The position numbers were made by a program, and so were the translations under genes. This document shows, piece after piece, positions 8,041-21,468 of a stretch of 64,000 nucleotides of DNA; within the stretch, counting starts at the first letter, position 1, and the number at the start of each line of letters is the position of its first letter. Origin of the DNA: Streptacidiphilus sp. PB12-B1b (GTDB lineage: Bacteria > Actinomycetota > Actinomycetes > Streptomycetales > Streptomycetaceae). Below the pieces are notes generated by a model that did no database searches, had not been told where the DNA came from, and saw only the letters and a program-made list of their open reading frames with translations. The stretch is taken from contig NZ_CP048405.1 in the NCBI RefSeq assembly GCF_014084125.1, positions 2,728,001 through 2,792,000 on the forward strand, read 5' to 3'.

Positions 8041-8655
8041 ATGGCGAACCAGAAGCGCCCCAAGGTCAAGATCGCCCGTGCCCTGGGCATCCCGCTGACC
8101 CCGAAGTCCGTCAAGTACTTCGAGGCCCGCCCCTACCCGCCCGGCCAGCACGGCCGCGGGCGCAAGCAGAACTCGGACTACAAGGTCCGTCTGGTCGAGA
8201 AGCAGCGTCTGCGCGCGCAGTACGACCTGAGCGAGACCCAGATGGCCCGCGCGTTCGACCGCGCCCGCAAGGTCGAGGGCAAGACCGGTGAGGCGCTGAT
8301 CAGCGAGCTCGAGACCCGTCTCGACTCCCTGGTGCTGCGTTCGGGCATCGCCCGCACCATCTACCAGGCCCGCCAGATGGTCGTCCACGGCCACATCGAG
8401 GTCAACGGCCAGAAGGTCAACCGTCCCTCGTTCCAGCTGAAGCCGGGCTTCGTGGTGACGGTCCGCGACCGCTCCAAGGAGAAGACCCCCTTCCAGGTCG
8501 CCCGCGAGGGTGGCAACGCCGGCGAGGGCCAGACCCCGAAGTACCTCGAGGTCAACCTGAAGGCCCTGGCCTTCCGGCTGGACCGCGCGCCCCAGCGGCG
8601 CGAGGTTCCGGTCATCTGCGACGAGCAGCTCGTCGTCGAGTACTACTCGCGCTGA
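8041..8655 (+). CDS. rpsD: 30S ribosomal protein S4
   Basis: A 204-aa S4 protein that begins MANQKRPKVKIARALG and contains YPPGQHGRGRKQNSDYK. A clear S4 RNA-binding domain follows: RLDSLVLRSGIARTIYQARQ, then VVHGHIEVNGQKVNRPS. It binds 16S rRNA early in small-subunit assembly. This is the cysteine-free (zinc-independent) form: no CxxC cluster is present at the N-terminus. I chose ATG 8041 (AAGGA upstream at 8026-8030) over an in-frame ATG 12 bases earlier because family members start MANQ. It forms a single-gene unit ending at the hairpin at 8686-8723. Confidence 0.97.
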   Translation: MANQKRPKVKIARALGIPLTPKSVKYFEARPYPPGQHGRGRKQNSDYKVRLVEKQRLRAQYDLSETQMARAFDRARKVEGKTGEALISELETRLDSLVLRSGIARTIYQARQMVVHGHIEVNGQKVNRPSFQLKPGFVVTVRDRSKEKTPFQVAREGGNAGEGQTPKYLEVNLKALAFRLDRAPQRREVPVICDEQLVVEYYSR

Positions 8656-8676
8656 CCCGCGAGCGCCCTCGGCAGC

Positions 8677-10860
8677 TCACCGCCGCCGCGCCCCCGGCAG
8701 CCTCACGGCTGTCGGGGGCGCGGTGCGTTCCGGGCCGTCCAGCGCCCGGCGGACGGCGGCCTCCAGCTCCAGCAGCGTGCCCTGGCGGAACGATTCGGCG
8801 GCCTCGGCCCCGGACAGCCCGGCCAGCACCCGGGACTCGCACTCCGCGTGCGCCGCGTTGAAGCTGCGCGAGCCGAACAGCGGGATGCCCACCCGGCCCC
8901 AGATGGTGTGCGCGGCGCCCTGCAGCAGCCGGGCCTCGCGCAGGTCGCCCGGGCTGCCGTCGGGCCCGGGCTCGGTCGCCAGCAGCGCCAGCACCTCCAC
9001 CCCGAGCACCGTCCCGACCAGGTCCCGGAACACGTGGTTCAGCCGCACGCACTCCCGGGCCCGCTCCCGGGCGGTCTCCAGGTCACCGCTCAGCCAGGCC
9101 GCGTACGCCGCCGCGAACAGCCCGTAGGTGTACGCCCACTGCTCGCCGTGCAGCTCGCACTGGGCCAGCACCCGCGCCATCCAGCCCTCGCCCTGCGCCT
9201 GCTCGCCCTGGAACAGCAGGGCCAGGCCCAGCTCGAACATGGCCATCAGCACATTGCTGTTCAGCTCGCCCAGCTTCTCGTAGTGCCACAGCGCCTCCTG
9301 GAACAGCTCGGCGGCGCGCGGCAGCTCGTCCCCGATCAGCGCGGCGCAGCCCTGCCGGTGCACGGCGTACGCCAGCGCCCGGTCGTCCCCGGTGGCCAGC
9401 GCCTGCCGACGGCACTCCTCCAGCACCGGCCGGGCCCGGAGCAGGTCGCCCTGGAGGGTGGCCACGTAGCCGGTGACCCACAGCGCCTTGGCGCGGGCCT
9501 CGGTGGGCTCGGGCCCGGCCGCCAGCGCCAGCTCCAGCCAGTGCCGGCCCTCGCCCAGGTGCCCGCAGCCGACCCAGTAGTACCAGAGGCTCCCGGCGAG
9601 GTGCAGCGCCAACTGCTCCTCGCCGGGCTCGCCCAGGCAGAAGTCCATGGCCGCCCGCAGATTGGCGTGCGCCCGGTGGGTGCGGCCGCTGGTCAGCGCC
9701 TGGCGCGGGCTGAACCACTCGATCTCGCCCCAGGCCGCCAGGCCGACGTACCAGTCGCGGTGCAGCCTGCGCAGCCGCTGCTCCTCGCCGGAGGCGTGCA
9801 GCCAGCCCGCCCCGTACTCGCGCAGGGTGTCCAGCAGCCGGTAGCCGCCGTCGTAGCCCTCCTCGCGCCCGGCCGTGCCGATGCCGCCGCCCGCGCCGTC
9901 GGCCGGGGCCTGCTCGCGCAGCACCACCGACTTGGCGACCAGGTCGGCCAGGACCGGCATCACCTCGTCGGCCTGCAGCCCGCGCCCGGAGCAGACGTAC
10001 TCGGCGGCGTCCAGGTCGAAGCTGCCGGCGAACACCGACAGCCGCGCCCACAGCAGCCGCTCCTGCGGGCTGCACAGCTCGTGGCTCCAGCCGATGGCGG
10101 TGCGCAGCGTCCGGTGCCGCGGCACGGCCGAGCGCGAACCGCCGGTGAGCAGCCGGAAGCGGTCGTCCAGGCGCTCGCTGATCTGCTCCACCGACAGCGC
10201 CCGCAGCCGCCCGGCGGCCAGCTCCAGCGCCAGCGGGATGCCGTCCAGGCGCAGGCAGAGCGCGGTGACCGCGTCCTGGTTGGCGGGCGTCATCCGGAAG
10301 CGGGGGACGACCGCGCGGGCGCGCCGGACGAACAGCGTGACCGCGTCCGCGCCGGGGTGGTCGGCGGGCAGCGGCAGCAGCGGCAGCAGGTGCTCGCCGG
10401 CGGCGTCCAGCGGCTGCCGGCTGGTGGCCAGCACCCGCAGGCCGGGCGCGGCGGCCAACAGCCGGGCGGCCAGCGCCGAGCAGGCGTCCACCAGCTGCTC
10501 GCAGCCGTCCAGCACCAGCAGCAGCTCGCGCCGGGCCAGGTGGTCCTCCAGCACGTCGGCGGGGGGCCGGGCGGTGCCGTCGGTGAGCCGCAGGCCCTCG
10601 GCCACGGCGTGGCCCAGCAGCGCGGCGTCCCGGATCGCTGAGCAGTCCACCACCCAGGCGCCGTCGGCGTGGCCGGGCGCGGCCAGGGCTGCGGCCCGCA
10701 GCGCCAGCCGGCTCTTGCCCACGCCGCCCGGGCCGACCACCGTGACCAGCCTGGATTCGGTCAACAGGCGTGCGGTCTCGGCGAGTTCACCGGCCCGCCC
10801 GACCAACTCGGTGGTCGGGGACGGCAGGTTGCCGACGCTGCGGGTGGCGCGGTCGATCAT
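8677..10860 (-). CDS. STAND-type NTPase with TPR-like repeats, no DNA-binding domain
   Basis: A 727-aa protein like the ATPase and repeat part of AfsR/LuxR-type (MalT-like) regulators. It begins with PTTELVGRAGEL. P-loop VVGPGGVGKSRLALRA lies at residues 41-56, Walker B-like LLLVLDGCEQL near 115, and VLATSRQPL is typical of the NB-ARC/STAND core. Residues about 370-700 are helical repeats rich in Ala/Leu/Glu, resembling TPRs. The N-terminus lacks a SARP/OmpR domain, and no LuxR HTH follows the repeats; it ends in a basic Pro/Arg tail. It may sense a ligand or act with a partner. ATG 10860 has GAGGGGG upstream. It sits antisense to, and converges on, rpsD. Confidence 0.75.
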   Translation of the reverse strand: MIDRATRSVGNLPSPTTELVGRAGELAETARLLTESRLVTVVGPGGVGKSRLALRAAALAAPGHADGAWVVDCSAIRDAALLGHAVAEGLRLTDGTARPPADVLEDHLARRELLLVLDGCEQLVDACSALAARLLAAAPGLRVLATSRQPLDAAGEHLLPLLPLPADHPGADAVTLFVRRARAVVPRFRMTPANQDAVTALCLRLDGIPLALELAAGRLRALSVEQISERLDDRFRLLTGGSRSAVPRHRTLRTAIGWSHELCSPQERLLWARLSVFAGSFDLDAAEYVCSGRGLQADEVMPVLADLVAKSVVLREQAPADGAGGGIGTAGREEGYDGGYRLLDTLREYGAGWLHASGEEQRLRRLHRDWYVGLAAWGEIEWFSPRQALTSGRTHRAHANLRAAMDFCLGEPGEEQLALHLAGSLWYYWVGCGHLGEGRHWLELALAAGPEPTEARAKALWVTGYVATLQGDLLRARPVLEECRRQALATGDDRALAYAVHRQGCAALIGDELPRAAELFQEALWHYEKLGELNSNVLMAMFELGLALLFQGEQAQGEGWMARVLAQCELHGEQWAYTYGLFAAAYAAWLSGDLETARERARECVRLNHVFRDLVGTVLGVEVLALLATEPGPDGSPGDLREARLLQGAAHTIWGRVGIPLFGSRSFNAAHAECESRVLAGLSGAEAAESFRQGTLLELEAAVRRALDGPERTAPPTAVRLPGARRR
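8686..8723. terminator. rpsD terminator embedded in the 3' end of the convergent gene
   Basis: Long arms CCGCGCCCCCGGCAGCC (8686-8702) and GGCTGTCGGGGGCGCGG (8707-8723), with one mismatch and a 4-base loop. They lie inside the last 15 codons of the leftward STAND gene, so one hairpin can serve both strands while coding for protein. Confidence 0.8.
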
Positions 10861-11069
10861 CTGTCCCCCTCTGGTACGTGCGGAGGGCGCACCTCACCCG
10901 GCCTAACGAGGCGGCGGGCACGAGGTCACGTCGGCCGCCCGCCGGGTGGCCCCGGGCCGGTCCGGTCGGGAAAGCGGGCCCGGCCGCGATAGGGTTCCAG
11001 CACCCGGTCCCCATCACCGCTGGTGGTGTGCGCGACCGGTCGGAAGCAAGCGAGCGAGGGAGCGCCAAG

Positions 11070-11549
11070 GTGTCGGGTGGAGAGGTCGCGGGCCTCGTCG
11101 TCGCCGTGTTCTGGGCCGTGCTGGTGACGCTGCTCTGCGTGGTGCTGGTCCGGCTCGCCGGGGCGCTGCGGCAGGCCACCGTGCTGGTCGCCGCCGTCAC
11201 CGAGCGGACGGTGCCGCTGCTGGACGAGGCCGCCGAGACCCTGCGGGCCGCCAACGACCAGCTGGTGCGGGTGGACGCGATCACCGCCGACGTCCAGGAC
11301 GCCGCCGCCAACGCCCACGCGCTCTCCTCCACCATGGCGGCGACGCTCGGCGGGCCGCTGGTGAAGCTCTCCGCCTTCAGCTACGGGGTCCGCAGCGCCG
11401 TCGCCAGGCAGCGCGCCGCCGGGAACCCGGAGCGGCTGCTGCCGCAGCAGACCGAGCGCGAGCTGATCGCCCGCATGGTCAAGGCCGAGGTGCGGGCCGC
11501 CACCGCCAAGCGCGGGATCTTCGCCCGCCTGCTCACGAAGAGGGGATGA
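11070..11549 (+). CDS. DUF948-type membrane-anchored protein
   Basis: A 159-aa protein with one N-terminal membrane helix (GLVVAVFWAVLVTLLCVVLVRLAG). A long helical region of ITADVQDAAANAHALSST type follows, then a basic C-terminus. This matches DUF948, a family known in actinobacteria directly upstream of alaS. It is preceded by a 209-bp spacer shared with the divergent STAND gene. Its stop overlaps the next start (ATGA). Function is unknown; the coiled-coil-like middle suggests a scaffolding role at the membrane. Confidence 0.8.
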   Translation: MSGGEVAGLVVAVFWAVLVTLLCVVLVRLAGALRQATVLVAAVTERTVPLLDEAAETLRAANDQLVRVDAITADVQDAAANAHALSSTMAATLGGPLVKLSAFSYGVRSAVARQRAAGNPERLLPQQTERELIARMVKAEVRAATAKRGIFARLLTKRG

Positions 11550-11962
11550 TCCCGGTGCGCCGGATCTTCTGGATGGCCGTGGGCGCGGGAGCGACCGTGT
11601 GGACCATCAACAAGGCCAACCAGGTCGCCCGCAGCCTCACCCCCGGCAGCCTGGCGGACTCCGCCGCCCGGGGCGCCGCCGACCTCGGCGCGGCCGCCCG
11701 CTCCTTCGCGGGCGAGGTGCGCGCCGGAATGCTCCAGCGCGAGCTGGAGCTGAACCGCGAACTCGGCCTGGACGGCAGCGTGCTGGCCGCCCCCGGCGGC
11801 TCCGCCGGACCGCTGCTGCGGGGCCGCGCGCAGGACGCCAGGACCCCCCTGACCAGCGCAGGTAAACCGGTCGAGCTGACCGCCCCGGTGCACCATACTT
11901 CGGACATCACCCCCTACACCGCCCCGTACGACCGGAATGAGGATTCCCATGGAGTCGGCTGA
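11546..11962 (+). CDS. DUF6167-type small membrane-associated protein
   Basis: A 138-aa protein that begins [26 protein letters not shown], with a single hydrophobic anchor. An Ala-rich amphipathic region follows ([28 protein letters not shown]), then a polar tail. It is the usual partner of the DUF948 gene upstream of alaS in Streptomyces. It is coupled to the preceding gene by ATGA, and its last five codons overlap the alaS start at 11949, so the three genes form one transcription unit. Function is unknown. Confidence 0.75.
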   Translation: MIPVRRIFWMAVGAGATVWTINKANQVARSLTPGSLADSAARGAADLGAAARSFAGEVRAGMLQRELELNRELGLDGSVLAAPGGSAGPLLRGRAQDARTPLTSAGKPVELTAPVHHTSDITPYTAPYDRNEDSHGVG

Positions 11963-14615
11963 GATCCGCCGCCGCTGGCTGCGATTCTTCGAGGAGCGCG
12001 GCCACACCGTCGTCCCCTCGGCGTCGCTGATCGCAGACGACCCGACGCTGCTGCTGGTCCCGGCCGGCATGGTGCCGTTCAAGCCGTACTTCCTCGGCGA
12101 GGTCAGGCCGCCCTTCAGCCGCGCCACCAGCGTGCAGAAGTGCGTCCGCACGCCGGACATCGAGGAGGTCGGCAAGACCACCCGGCACGGCACCTTCTTC
12201 CAGATGTGCGGCAACTTCTCCTTCGGGGACTACTTCAAGGAGGGGGCGATCCGGTACGCGTGGGACCTGCTCACCCTCCCGCTCGACGACGGCGGCTACG
12301 GGCTGGACCCGGAGCGGCTGTGGATCACCGTCTACCTGGACGACGACGAGGCCGAGACCATCTGGCGGGAGAAGATCGGCGTCCCGGCCGAGCGGATCCA
12401 GCGCCTGGGCAAGAAGGACAACTTCTGGTCCATGGGCGTCCCCGGCCCCTGCGGTCCCTGCTCGGAGATCAACTACGACCGGGGCCCGGAGTTCGGCGCC
12501 GAGGGCGGCCCGGCCGTCAACGACGAGCGCTACGTGGAGATCTGGAACCTGGTCTTCATGCAGTTCGAGCGCGGTGCGGGCGACGGCAAGGAGGACTTCC
12601 CGATCCTCGGCGACCTGCCCGCCAAGAACATCGACACCGGCCTCGGCCTGGAACGCCTGGCGATGATCCTGCAGGGCGTGCAGAACATGTACGAGACCGA
12701 CACGCTGCGGGTGGTCATGGACACCGCCACCGAGCTGACCGGCGTCCGGTACGGCGCCGCGCACGCCTCGGACGTCTCGCTGCGCGTGGTCGCCGACCAC
12801 ATGCGCACCTCGGTGATGCTGATCGGCGACGGGGTCACCCCCGGCAACGAGGGCCGCGGCTACGTGCTGCGCCGGATCATGCGCCGCGCCATCCGCAACA
12901 TGCGGCTGCTCGGCGCGCCCGGGCTGGTCGTCGGCGAGCTGGTCGACACCGTGATCAGCACCATGGGCAAGCAGTACCCGGAGCTGGAGAACGACCGCAA
13001 GCGCATCGAGAGCGTCGCGCTGGGCGAGGAGACCGCGTTCAACCAGACGCTGAAGGCCGGGACGACCATCCTGGACGGCGCCGTCGCCGAGACCAAGTCC
13101 TCCGGCGGCTCGGTGCTGGCCGGGGACAAGGTGTTCCAGCTGCATGACACCTACGGCTTCCCCTACGACCTCACCCTGGAGATGGCCGCCGAGCAGGGCG
13201 TCTCCGTGGACGAGGAGGGCTTCCGCCGGCTCATGAAGGAGCAGCGGGACCGTGCCAAGGCCGACGCCAAGGCGAAGAAGATGGGCCACGCCGACGTCTC
13301 GGCCTACCGTGAGGTGGCCGACGCCTCCGGCACCACCGACTTCATCGGCTACACCGGCGTCCTGGGCGAGGCCACCGTGGTGGGCCTGCTGGTGGACGGC
13401 GTCCCGGCCCCGGCCGCGCACGAGGGCGACGAGGTCGAGGTCATCCTGGACCGCACCCCCTTCTACGCCGAGGGCGGCGGCCAGCTGGCCGACCACGGCC
13501 GGATCCGGCTGGACTCCGGCACCGTCGTCGAGGTCCGCGACGTGCAGCAGCCTGTCAAGGGGCTGACCGTGCACAAGGGCACGGTGCTGGTCGGCGAGGT
13601 GGTGCTGGGCGCCTCCGCGTACGCGCAGGTGGACGACGAGCGCCGACGCGCGGTCTCCCGCGCCCACTCGGCGACGCACCTGACCCACCAGGCGCTGCGG
13701 GACGCGCTCGGCCCGACCGCCGCCCAGGCCGGTTCGGAGAACGCCCCCGGCCGCTTCCGCTTCGACTTCGGCTCCCCGGCCGCCATCCCCGGCTCGGTGC
13801 TCACCGACGTCGAGCAGAAGATCAACGAGGTGCTGGCGCGCGAGCTGGACGTCACCGCCGAGATCCTGACCATGGACGAGGCCCGCAAGCAGGGTGCGAT
13901 CGCCATGTTCGGCGAGAAGTACGGCGACGCGGTCCGGGTGGTCACCATCGGCGACTACTCCAAGGAGCTGTGCGGCGGCACGCACGTCGCCAACACCGCG
14001 CAGCTGGGCCTGGTCAAGCTGCTCGGCGAGTCCTCCATCGGTGCGGGCGTGCGCCGGGTCGAGGCGCTGGTCGGCGTGGACGCGTACCGGTTCCTGGCCC
14101 GCGAGCACACCGTGCTGGCGCAGCTGACCGAGCTGGTCAAGGGCCGTCCGGAGGAGCTGCCGGAGAAGATCTCGGGCATGCTCGGCAAGCTCAAGGACGC
14201 CGAGAAGGAGATCGAGCGCTTCCGCGCCGAGAAGGTGCTGCAGGCCGCCGCCGGGCTGGCCGCGCAGGCCGAGGACGTGGCCGGAACCGCGCTGGTCGCC
14301 GCCCGGGTGGCGGACGGCACCTCCGCGGACGACCTGCGCAAGCTGGTGCTGGACGTCCGGCAGCGGCTGAGCGGCGGGCGCCCGGCCGTGGTCGCGGCGT
14401 TCACCGTGGCCAACGGCCGCCCGCTGGCGGTGATCGCCACCAACGAGCCGGCGCGCGAGCGCGGCATCAAGGCCGGTGCGCTGGTCCGCACCGCCGCCAA
14501 GGCCCTCGGCGGGGGCGGCGGCGGCAAGGACGACGTCGCCCAGGGCGGCGGCACCGACCCGAACGCCGTGGACCAGGCCGTCGCGGCCGTGCGGCACCAG
14601 GTCGGCCAGGCGTGA
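11949..14615 (+). CDS. alaS: Alanyl-tRNA synthetase
   Basis: An 888-aa class II synthetase of full length. Domains in order: the aminoacylation core ([14 protein letters not shown], then [11 protein letters not shown] and [20 protein letters not shown]), the tRNA-recognition region, the editing domain with HSATH ([11 protein letters not shown]) and the zinc-binding Cys in CGGTHV, and the C-terminal C-Ala domain. It charges tRNA-Ala and clears Ser/Gly mischarging. ATG 11949 gives [10 protein letters not shown], the usual family start; an ATG four codons upstream is less likely. It overlaps the gene before it and is linked to ruvX by a GTGA overlap. Confidence 0.97.
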   Translation: MESAEIRRRWLRFFEERGHTVVPSASLIADDPTLLLVPAGMVPFKPYFLGEVRPPFSRATSVQKCVRTPDIEEVGKTTRHGTFFQMCGNFSFGDYFKEGAIRYAWDLLTLPLDDGGYGLDPERLWITVYLDDDEAETIWREKIGVPAERIQRLGKKDNFWSMGVPGPCGPCSEINYDRGPEFGAEGGPAVNDERYVEIWNLVFMQFERGAGDGKEDFPILGDLPAKNIDTGLGLERLAMILQGVQNMYETDTLRVVMDTATELTGVRYGAAHASDVSLRVVADHMRTSVMLIGDGVTPGNEGRGYVLRRIMRRAIRNMRLLGAPGLVVGELVDTVISTMGKQYPELENDRKRIESVALGEETAFNQTLKAGTTILDGAVAETKSSGGSVLAGDKVFQLHDTYGFPYDLTLEMAAEQGVSVDEEGFRRLMKEQRDRAKADAKAKKMGHADVSAYREVADASGTTDFIGYTGVLGEATVVGLLVDGVPAPAAHEGDEVEVILDRTPFYAEGGGQLADHGRIRLDSGTVVEVRDVQQPVKGLTVHKGTVLVGEVVLGASAYAQVDDERRRAVSRAHSATHLTHQALRDALGPTAAQAGSENAPGRFRFDFGSPAAIPGSVLTDVEQKINEVLARELDVTAEILTMDEARKQGAIAMFGEKYGDAVRVVTIGDYSKELCGGTHVANTAQLGLVKLLGESSIGAGVRRVEALVGVDAYRFLAREHTVLAQLTELVKGRPEELPEKISGMLGKLKDAEKEIERFRAEKVLQAAAGLAAQAEDVAGTALVAARVADGTSADDLRKLVLDVRQRLSGGRPAVVAAFTVANGRPLAVIATNEPARERGIKAGALVRTAAKALGGGGGGKDDVAQGGGTDPNAVDQAVAAVRHQVGQA

Positions 14616-15133
14616 CCGAGCAGGGTTCCGGCTCCGGGCAGGACTCCGGGCAGGGCTCCGGCTTCCGGCGGGGGCGGCGGATCGGCGTGGACGTGGGCGA
14701 CGCCCGGATCGGGGTGGCCTCGTGCGACCCCGACGGGATGCTGGCCACCCCCGTCGAGACCGTCCCCGCCGGGCCCGGCTCGCAGGCGCGGCTGGTCGCC
14801 ATCGCCGAGGAGTACGACGCCGTCGAGGTGGTGGTCGGGCTGCCGCGTTCGCTCAACGGGGGCGAGGGCCCGGCCGCCGCCAAGGTCCGGACGTACGCGG
14901 CGGAGCTGGCGTCGCTGCTGGCGGCCCGTCCGGACGCGGTGCCGGTGCGGCTGGTGGACGAGCGGATGTCCACGGTCACCGCGGCCCAGGGGCTGCGGGC
15001 GTCCGGGGTGAAGTCCAAGAAGGGCCGCTCGGTGATCGACCAGGCGGCGGCGGTGGTGATCCTGCAGAGCGCGTTGGAGGGGGAGAAGACCAGCGGTCGG
15101 CCCCCGGGGCAGCTGGTCGGTCCGGTGGGCTGA
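14612..15133 (+). CDS. ruvX: Holliday junction resolvase-like RuvX/YqgF
   Basis: A 173-aa RNase H-fold protein. The core reads [21 protein letters not shown] and [11 protein letters not shown], with [12 protein letters not shown] and [13 protein letters not shown], giving the acidic residues of the RuvX/YqgF active site. It is likely involved in rRNA 5' end processing and/or recombination. An atypical Gly/Ser/Gln-rich N-terminal 22 residues precede the domain; they follow directly from the coupled GTG start overlapping alaS. Confidence 0.92.
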   Translation: MTEQGSGSGQDSGQGSGFRRGRRIGVDVGDARIGVASCDPDGMLATPVETVPAGPGSQARLVAIAEEYDAVEVVVGLPRSLNGGEGPAAAKVRTYAAELASLLAARPDAVPVRLVDERMSTVTAAQGLRASGVKSKKGRSVIDQAAAVVILQSALEGEKTSGRPPGQLVGPVG

Positions 15134-15420
15134 GCGGCCGCCCGGCGGGGGCGGGCCGGGCGCGCCCGGGAGTGGTCATGATCCTTAGATATGGCCGGTT
15201 ACAGGGCCATACGGGTGATCCGGGGACGAATTCGGGCGTCGGGGGGCGGCGGGGCGGTCACATGTCGGATCATTTCGGAGAACCGCAGTCCTGGCCGAAC
15301 GGGCCTTTAGGGTAACGTTCCGGTTCACGACGGGCCGATGGCACGTCGGTTCGAACAGTCGGCGGGGAGGTCCCGTCCGACCGGAGGGGATGCCGGTCGC
15401 CACGTCGTCCAAGGGGAAGC
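15134..15420 (+). promoter_or_regulatory. Spacer before mltG with an A/T-richer patch
   Basis: 287 bp without a gene. The least GC-rich part is 15178-15200 (ATGATCCTTAGATATGGCC), then 15308-15332 around TTTAGGGTAACG. Either could carry promoter elements for the mltG-aroE unit. I cannot assign -10/-35 boxes with confidence. Confidence 0.3.
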
Positions 15421-17217
15421 ATGACCGACCAGGGCCGGGGCTACGGCTCCGAACCGTGGGGCCAGGACCCGTACGGCAACGGTGTCCCACCGGTACCCGC
15501 TCCCGTCGGACCGCCGCAGCCGCACCCCGGTTGGGGCGCGCCGGTGCAGGCCGCCGACCCGTACCAGGCCGCCCCCGGCCAGGGCGGACCGTACGGCCCC
15601 GGCCCGTACCAGGGCCAGCCCGGCCAGCCGCACCCGCAGCAGCCGCAGCATCCCCAGCAGCCGCAGCACCCCCAGTACCAGCAGCCGCAGTACCCCCAGC
15701 AGCCGCAGTACGTCCAGCCCGGCTACCCGCAGCAGGGCTATCCCCAGCCCGGCTATCCCCAGCCGGGCTACCCGCAGGGCTATCCCCAGCCCCAGCAGGT
15801 CCAGCAGCCGCAACCGCCGCAGCACCAGCAGCCGCCGCAGCCCCAGCAGACCCAGACCCAGGCCCAGGCCCAGCCGCCGGCCGCCCCGGTGCTCGGGCCC
15901 GACGGCATAGATTGGGAGGCCGAGGCCGCCGCGCTGGAGGCGGAGGCCGCGGGCGCCCCCGCGGAGGACTCCGCCGACGACTACGGCGAGCCCGGCGAGC
16001 CCGGCGAGGCCGCCCCGGAGTCGTACGACGACTCCCAGCACGACAGCTACGACGAGGACGCGGACGGCTACACCCCCTTCCTGCGCGCGCCCGACGAGAG
16101 CCGCACCGGCGAGCGCCGCCGCAAGCAGAGCGGCCGGGCCGAGCGCAAGCGCAGCGGTGTGGCCTGCCTGGGCATGTCGCTGCTGCTGGTGGTCGCCCTC
16201 GGCGGCGCCTCCTTCTACGGCTACCGCTTCTACGAGAAGCGCTTCGGCCCGCCGCCGGACTACGTCGGCCAGGGCGTCGGCAAGGTCACCGTGGACATCC
16301 CCGTCTCCGCGACCGGCACCCAGATGGGCCAGGCCCTGTTCTCCGCCGGGGTGGTCAAGAGCGTCGGCGCGTTCGTCGCCGCGTACAACAAGAACTCCAA
16401 CGCGACCGGCATCCAGTCCGGCACCTACACCGTGCCCACGCACATGTCCGCCGCCGACGCGATCACCTTCCTGCTGAGCGAGAACGGCGGGGACACGCTG
16501 ATCATCCCCGAGGGCAAGCGGGCGTCGCAGATCTACACGCTCGTCGACGCCAAGCTCGGCGTGAAGGCCGGGACCACCGCCGCCGTCGCCAAGGCGGACG
16601 TGGCCCAGCTCAACCTGCCCTCCTACGCCAACGGCGACATCGAGGGCTTCCTGTGGCCCACCCGCTACCCGGTCAGCCCCGGCATGAAGCCGCTGGACCT
16701 GCTGAAGGCGATGGTGTCCAACGCCGTCCAGGAGTACCAGACGCTGAACCTGGACGCCGGGGCCTCCGCGGTGAAGCTGAAGTCGGGCTACCAGGTGCTG
16801 ATCGAGGCCAGCATCCTGCAGGCCGAGGGCAACAACGTGACCGACTTCGGCAAGATCGCCCGGGTCCTCTACAACCGGCTGAACACCAACGTCACCTACG
16901 GCAAGCTGGGGCTGGACACCACACTGGAGTACTACCTGAACGCCCCGCACTTCACCAACGCGCAGAAGAACACCATCACCTCCAGCTACAACACCTACGT
17001 CAGCGCCGGGCTGCCGGCCGGGCCGATCAGCAACCCGGGTGAGGAGGCGCTGCAGGCGGTGCTGAACCCGACGCCGGGCAACTGGGCCTACTTCATCGCC
17101 ATGAGCCCCACCAACACCCAGTTCGCCGAGACCTTCGCCCAGTTCAAGGTGTACGTGCAGCAGTACTGCACGGCCAACCACGAGGGCTTCGACCCGGTCG
17201 CGGGGGCGTGCGACTGA
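15421..17217 (+). CDS. mltG: Endolytic murein transglycosylase MltG with long Pro/Gln-rich N-terminus
   Basis: A 598-aa protein. Residues 1-160 are low-complexity Pro/Gln/Tyr repeats (QPQHPQQPQH, GYPQPGYPQP). An acidic stretch follows (160-220), then a basic segment RRRKQSGRAERKR, a single membrane helix near 243-262 (VACLGMSLLLVVALGGASFYGY) and the extracellular YceG/MltG catalytic domain. The conserved segment ASILQAEGNN lies near residues 463-472 and supplies the expected catalytic Glu. MltG cuts nascent glycan strands, setting their length. The cytoplasmic tail is typical of streptomycete homologues. The start has GGGGAAG 5 bases upstream. The stop shares one base with the aroE start. Confidence 0.92.
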   Translation: MTDQGRGYGSEPWGQDPYGNGVPPVPAPVGPPQPHPGWGAPVQAADPYQAAPGQGGPYGPGPYQGQPGQPHPQQPQHPQQPQHPQYQQPQYPQQPQYVQPGYPQQGYPQPGYPQPGYPQGYPQPQQVQQPQPPQHQQPPQPQQTQTQAQAQPPAAPVLGPDGIDWEAEAAALEAEAAGAPAEDSADDYGEPGEPGEAAPESYDDSQHDSYDEDADGYTPFLRAPDESRTGERRRKQSGRAERKRSGVACLGMSLLLVVALGGASFYGYRFYEKRFGPPPDYVGQGVGKVTVDIPVSATGTQMGQALFSAGVVKSVGAFVAAYNKNSNATGIQSGTYTVPTHMSAADAITFLLSENGGDTLIIPEGKRASQIYTLVDAKLGVKAGTTAAVAKADVAQLNLPSYANGDIEGFLWPTRYPVSPGMKPLDLLKAMVSNAVQEYQTLNLDAGASAVKLKSGYQVLIEASILQAEGNNVTDFGKIARVLYNRLNTNVTYGKLGLDTTLEYYLNAPHFTNAQKNTITSSYNTYVSAGLPAGPISNPGEEALQAVLNPTPGNWAYFIAMSPTNTQFAETFAQFKVYVQQYCTANHEGFDPVAGACD

Positions 17218-18041
17218 TGCGCGCCGCCGTGCTGGGCTCGCCCGTCGCCCACTCGCTCTCGCCGGTGCTGCACCGCGCCGCCTACCGGGCGCTGGGGCTG
17301 GCCGACTGGCGCTACGACCGGTTCGAGGTGGACGAGGCCGGGCTGCCCGGCTTCCTCGCCGCGCTGGACACCGGCGGCGGGGGCTGGGCCGGGCTGTCGC
17401 TGACCATGCCGCTGAAGCGGGCGGTGATCCCGCTGCTGGACGAGGTCGGCCCGGTGGCGCTGGCGGTGGACGCGGTCAACACCGTGGTGTTCCATCCCGA
17501 CGGCCGCCGCACCGGCGACAACACCGACGTCCCCGGGCTGGTGGCGGCGCTGCGCGAGCGCGGGGTGCGGCGGGTGGAGTCGGCGGCGGTGCTCGGCGCG
17601 GGCGCCACCGCCTCCTCGGCGCTGGCCGCCCTGGGTCAGGTCTGCGACGGCGAGGTGACCGCGTACGTGCGCGGCCCGGAGCGCGCGGCGCAGATGCAGG
17701 CGCTGGGCGACCGGCTGGGCGTGAAGGTCGCCACCGCGCCCTGGGAGCGCGCCGCCGAGGCGTTCGACCGCCCGCTGACCGTCTCCACCACCCCGGTCGG
17801 GGCGACGGACGCGCTCGCCGGAGCGCTCCCGGAGCGCCCCGGAACCCTGTTCGACGTCCTCTACCACCCGTGGCCGACGCCGCTGGCCGCCGCCTGGGCA
17901 GAGCGTGGCGGAACCGTCCTCGGCGGCCTGGACCTGCTGGTCCACCAGGCCGTTCTGCAGTGCGAGCAGTTCACCGGAGTCCGCCCGGGACCGCTGGCGG
18001 CGATGCGCGCGGCCGGCGAGGCGGCGCTGGCGGGTCCGTAG
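17217..18041 (+). CDS. aroE: Shikimate dehydrogenase
   Basis: A 274-aa NADP-dependent reductase of dehydroshikimate. The N-terminal substrate domain has GSPVAHSLSPVLHRAAY and the catalytic Lys in LSLTMPLKRAV. The partner Asp lies in TGDNTDVPG. The nucleotide fold begins VLGAGATASSALAAL, and the C-terminus has LDLLVHQAVLQ. ATG 17217 overlaps the mltG stop by one base (TGATG), so aroE is read with mltG. Confidence 0.93.
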   Translation: MRAAVLGSPVAHSLSPVLHRAAYRALGLADWRYDRFEVDEAGLPGFLAALDTGGGGWAGLSLTMPLKRAVIPLLDEVGPVALAVDAVNTVVFHPDGRRTGDNTDVPGLVAALRERGVRRVESAAVLGAGATASSALAALGQVCDGEVTAYVRGPERAAQMQALGDRLGVKVATAPWERAAEAFDRPLTVSTTPVGATDALAGALPERPGTLFDVLYHPWPTPLAAAWAERGGTVLGGLDLLVHQAVLQCEQFTGVRPGPLAAMRAAGEAALAGP

Positions 18042-18118
18042 CCTGGACGGATTCCCGGCTCCGGGTCGTGTCGTGGGAGGATCGAGGCGACGACGATCAG
18101 GATCGATGAGGAGCTCCG

Positions 18119-21364
<3,246 letters not shown>

Positions 21365-21412
21365 CGCCCGGCGACCGACCCGACGCCCGGCGAACCGCGC
21401 CGTACCGCACGG

Positions 21413-21418
21413 TATCTT
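21413..21418 (+). promoter_or_regulatory. Candidate -10 for the P-loop kinase gene
   Basis: TATCTT in a locally less GC-rich patch, about 50 bases before the GTG at 21469. There is no convincing -35. Confidence 0.3.
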
Positions 21419-21468
21419 TGGTGTTGTCAGCCGGTCAGGCTCGGCTGCCGGTACGAGAGGTGGACGCG

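Noticed and set aside
15620..15860. CAG/CCC-rich repeats as a possible CRISPR or noncoding repeat array
   Set aside because: They are in frame and encode the Pro/Gln-rich tail of MltG; unit lengths are irregular and there are no spacers.
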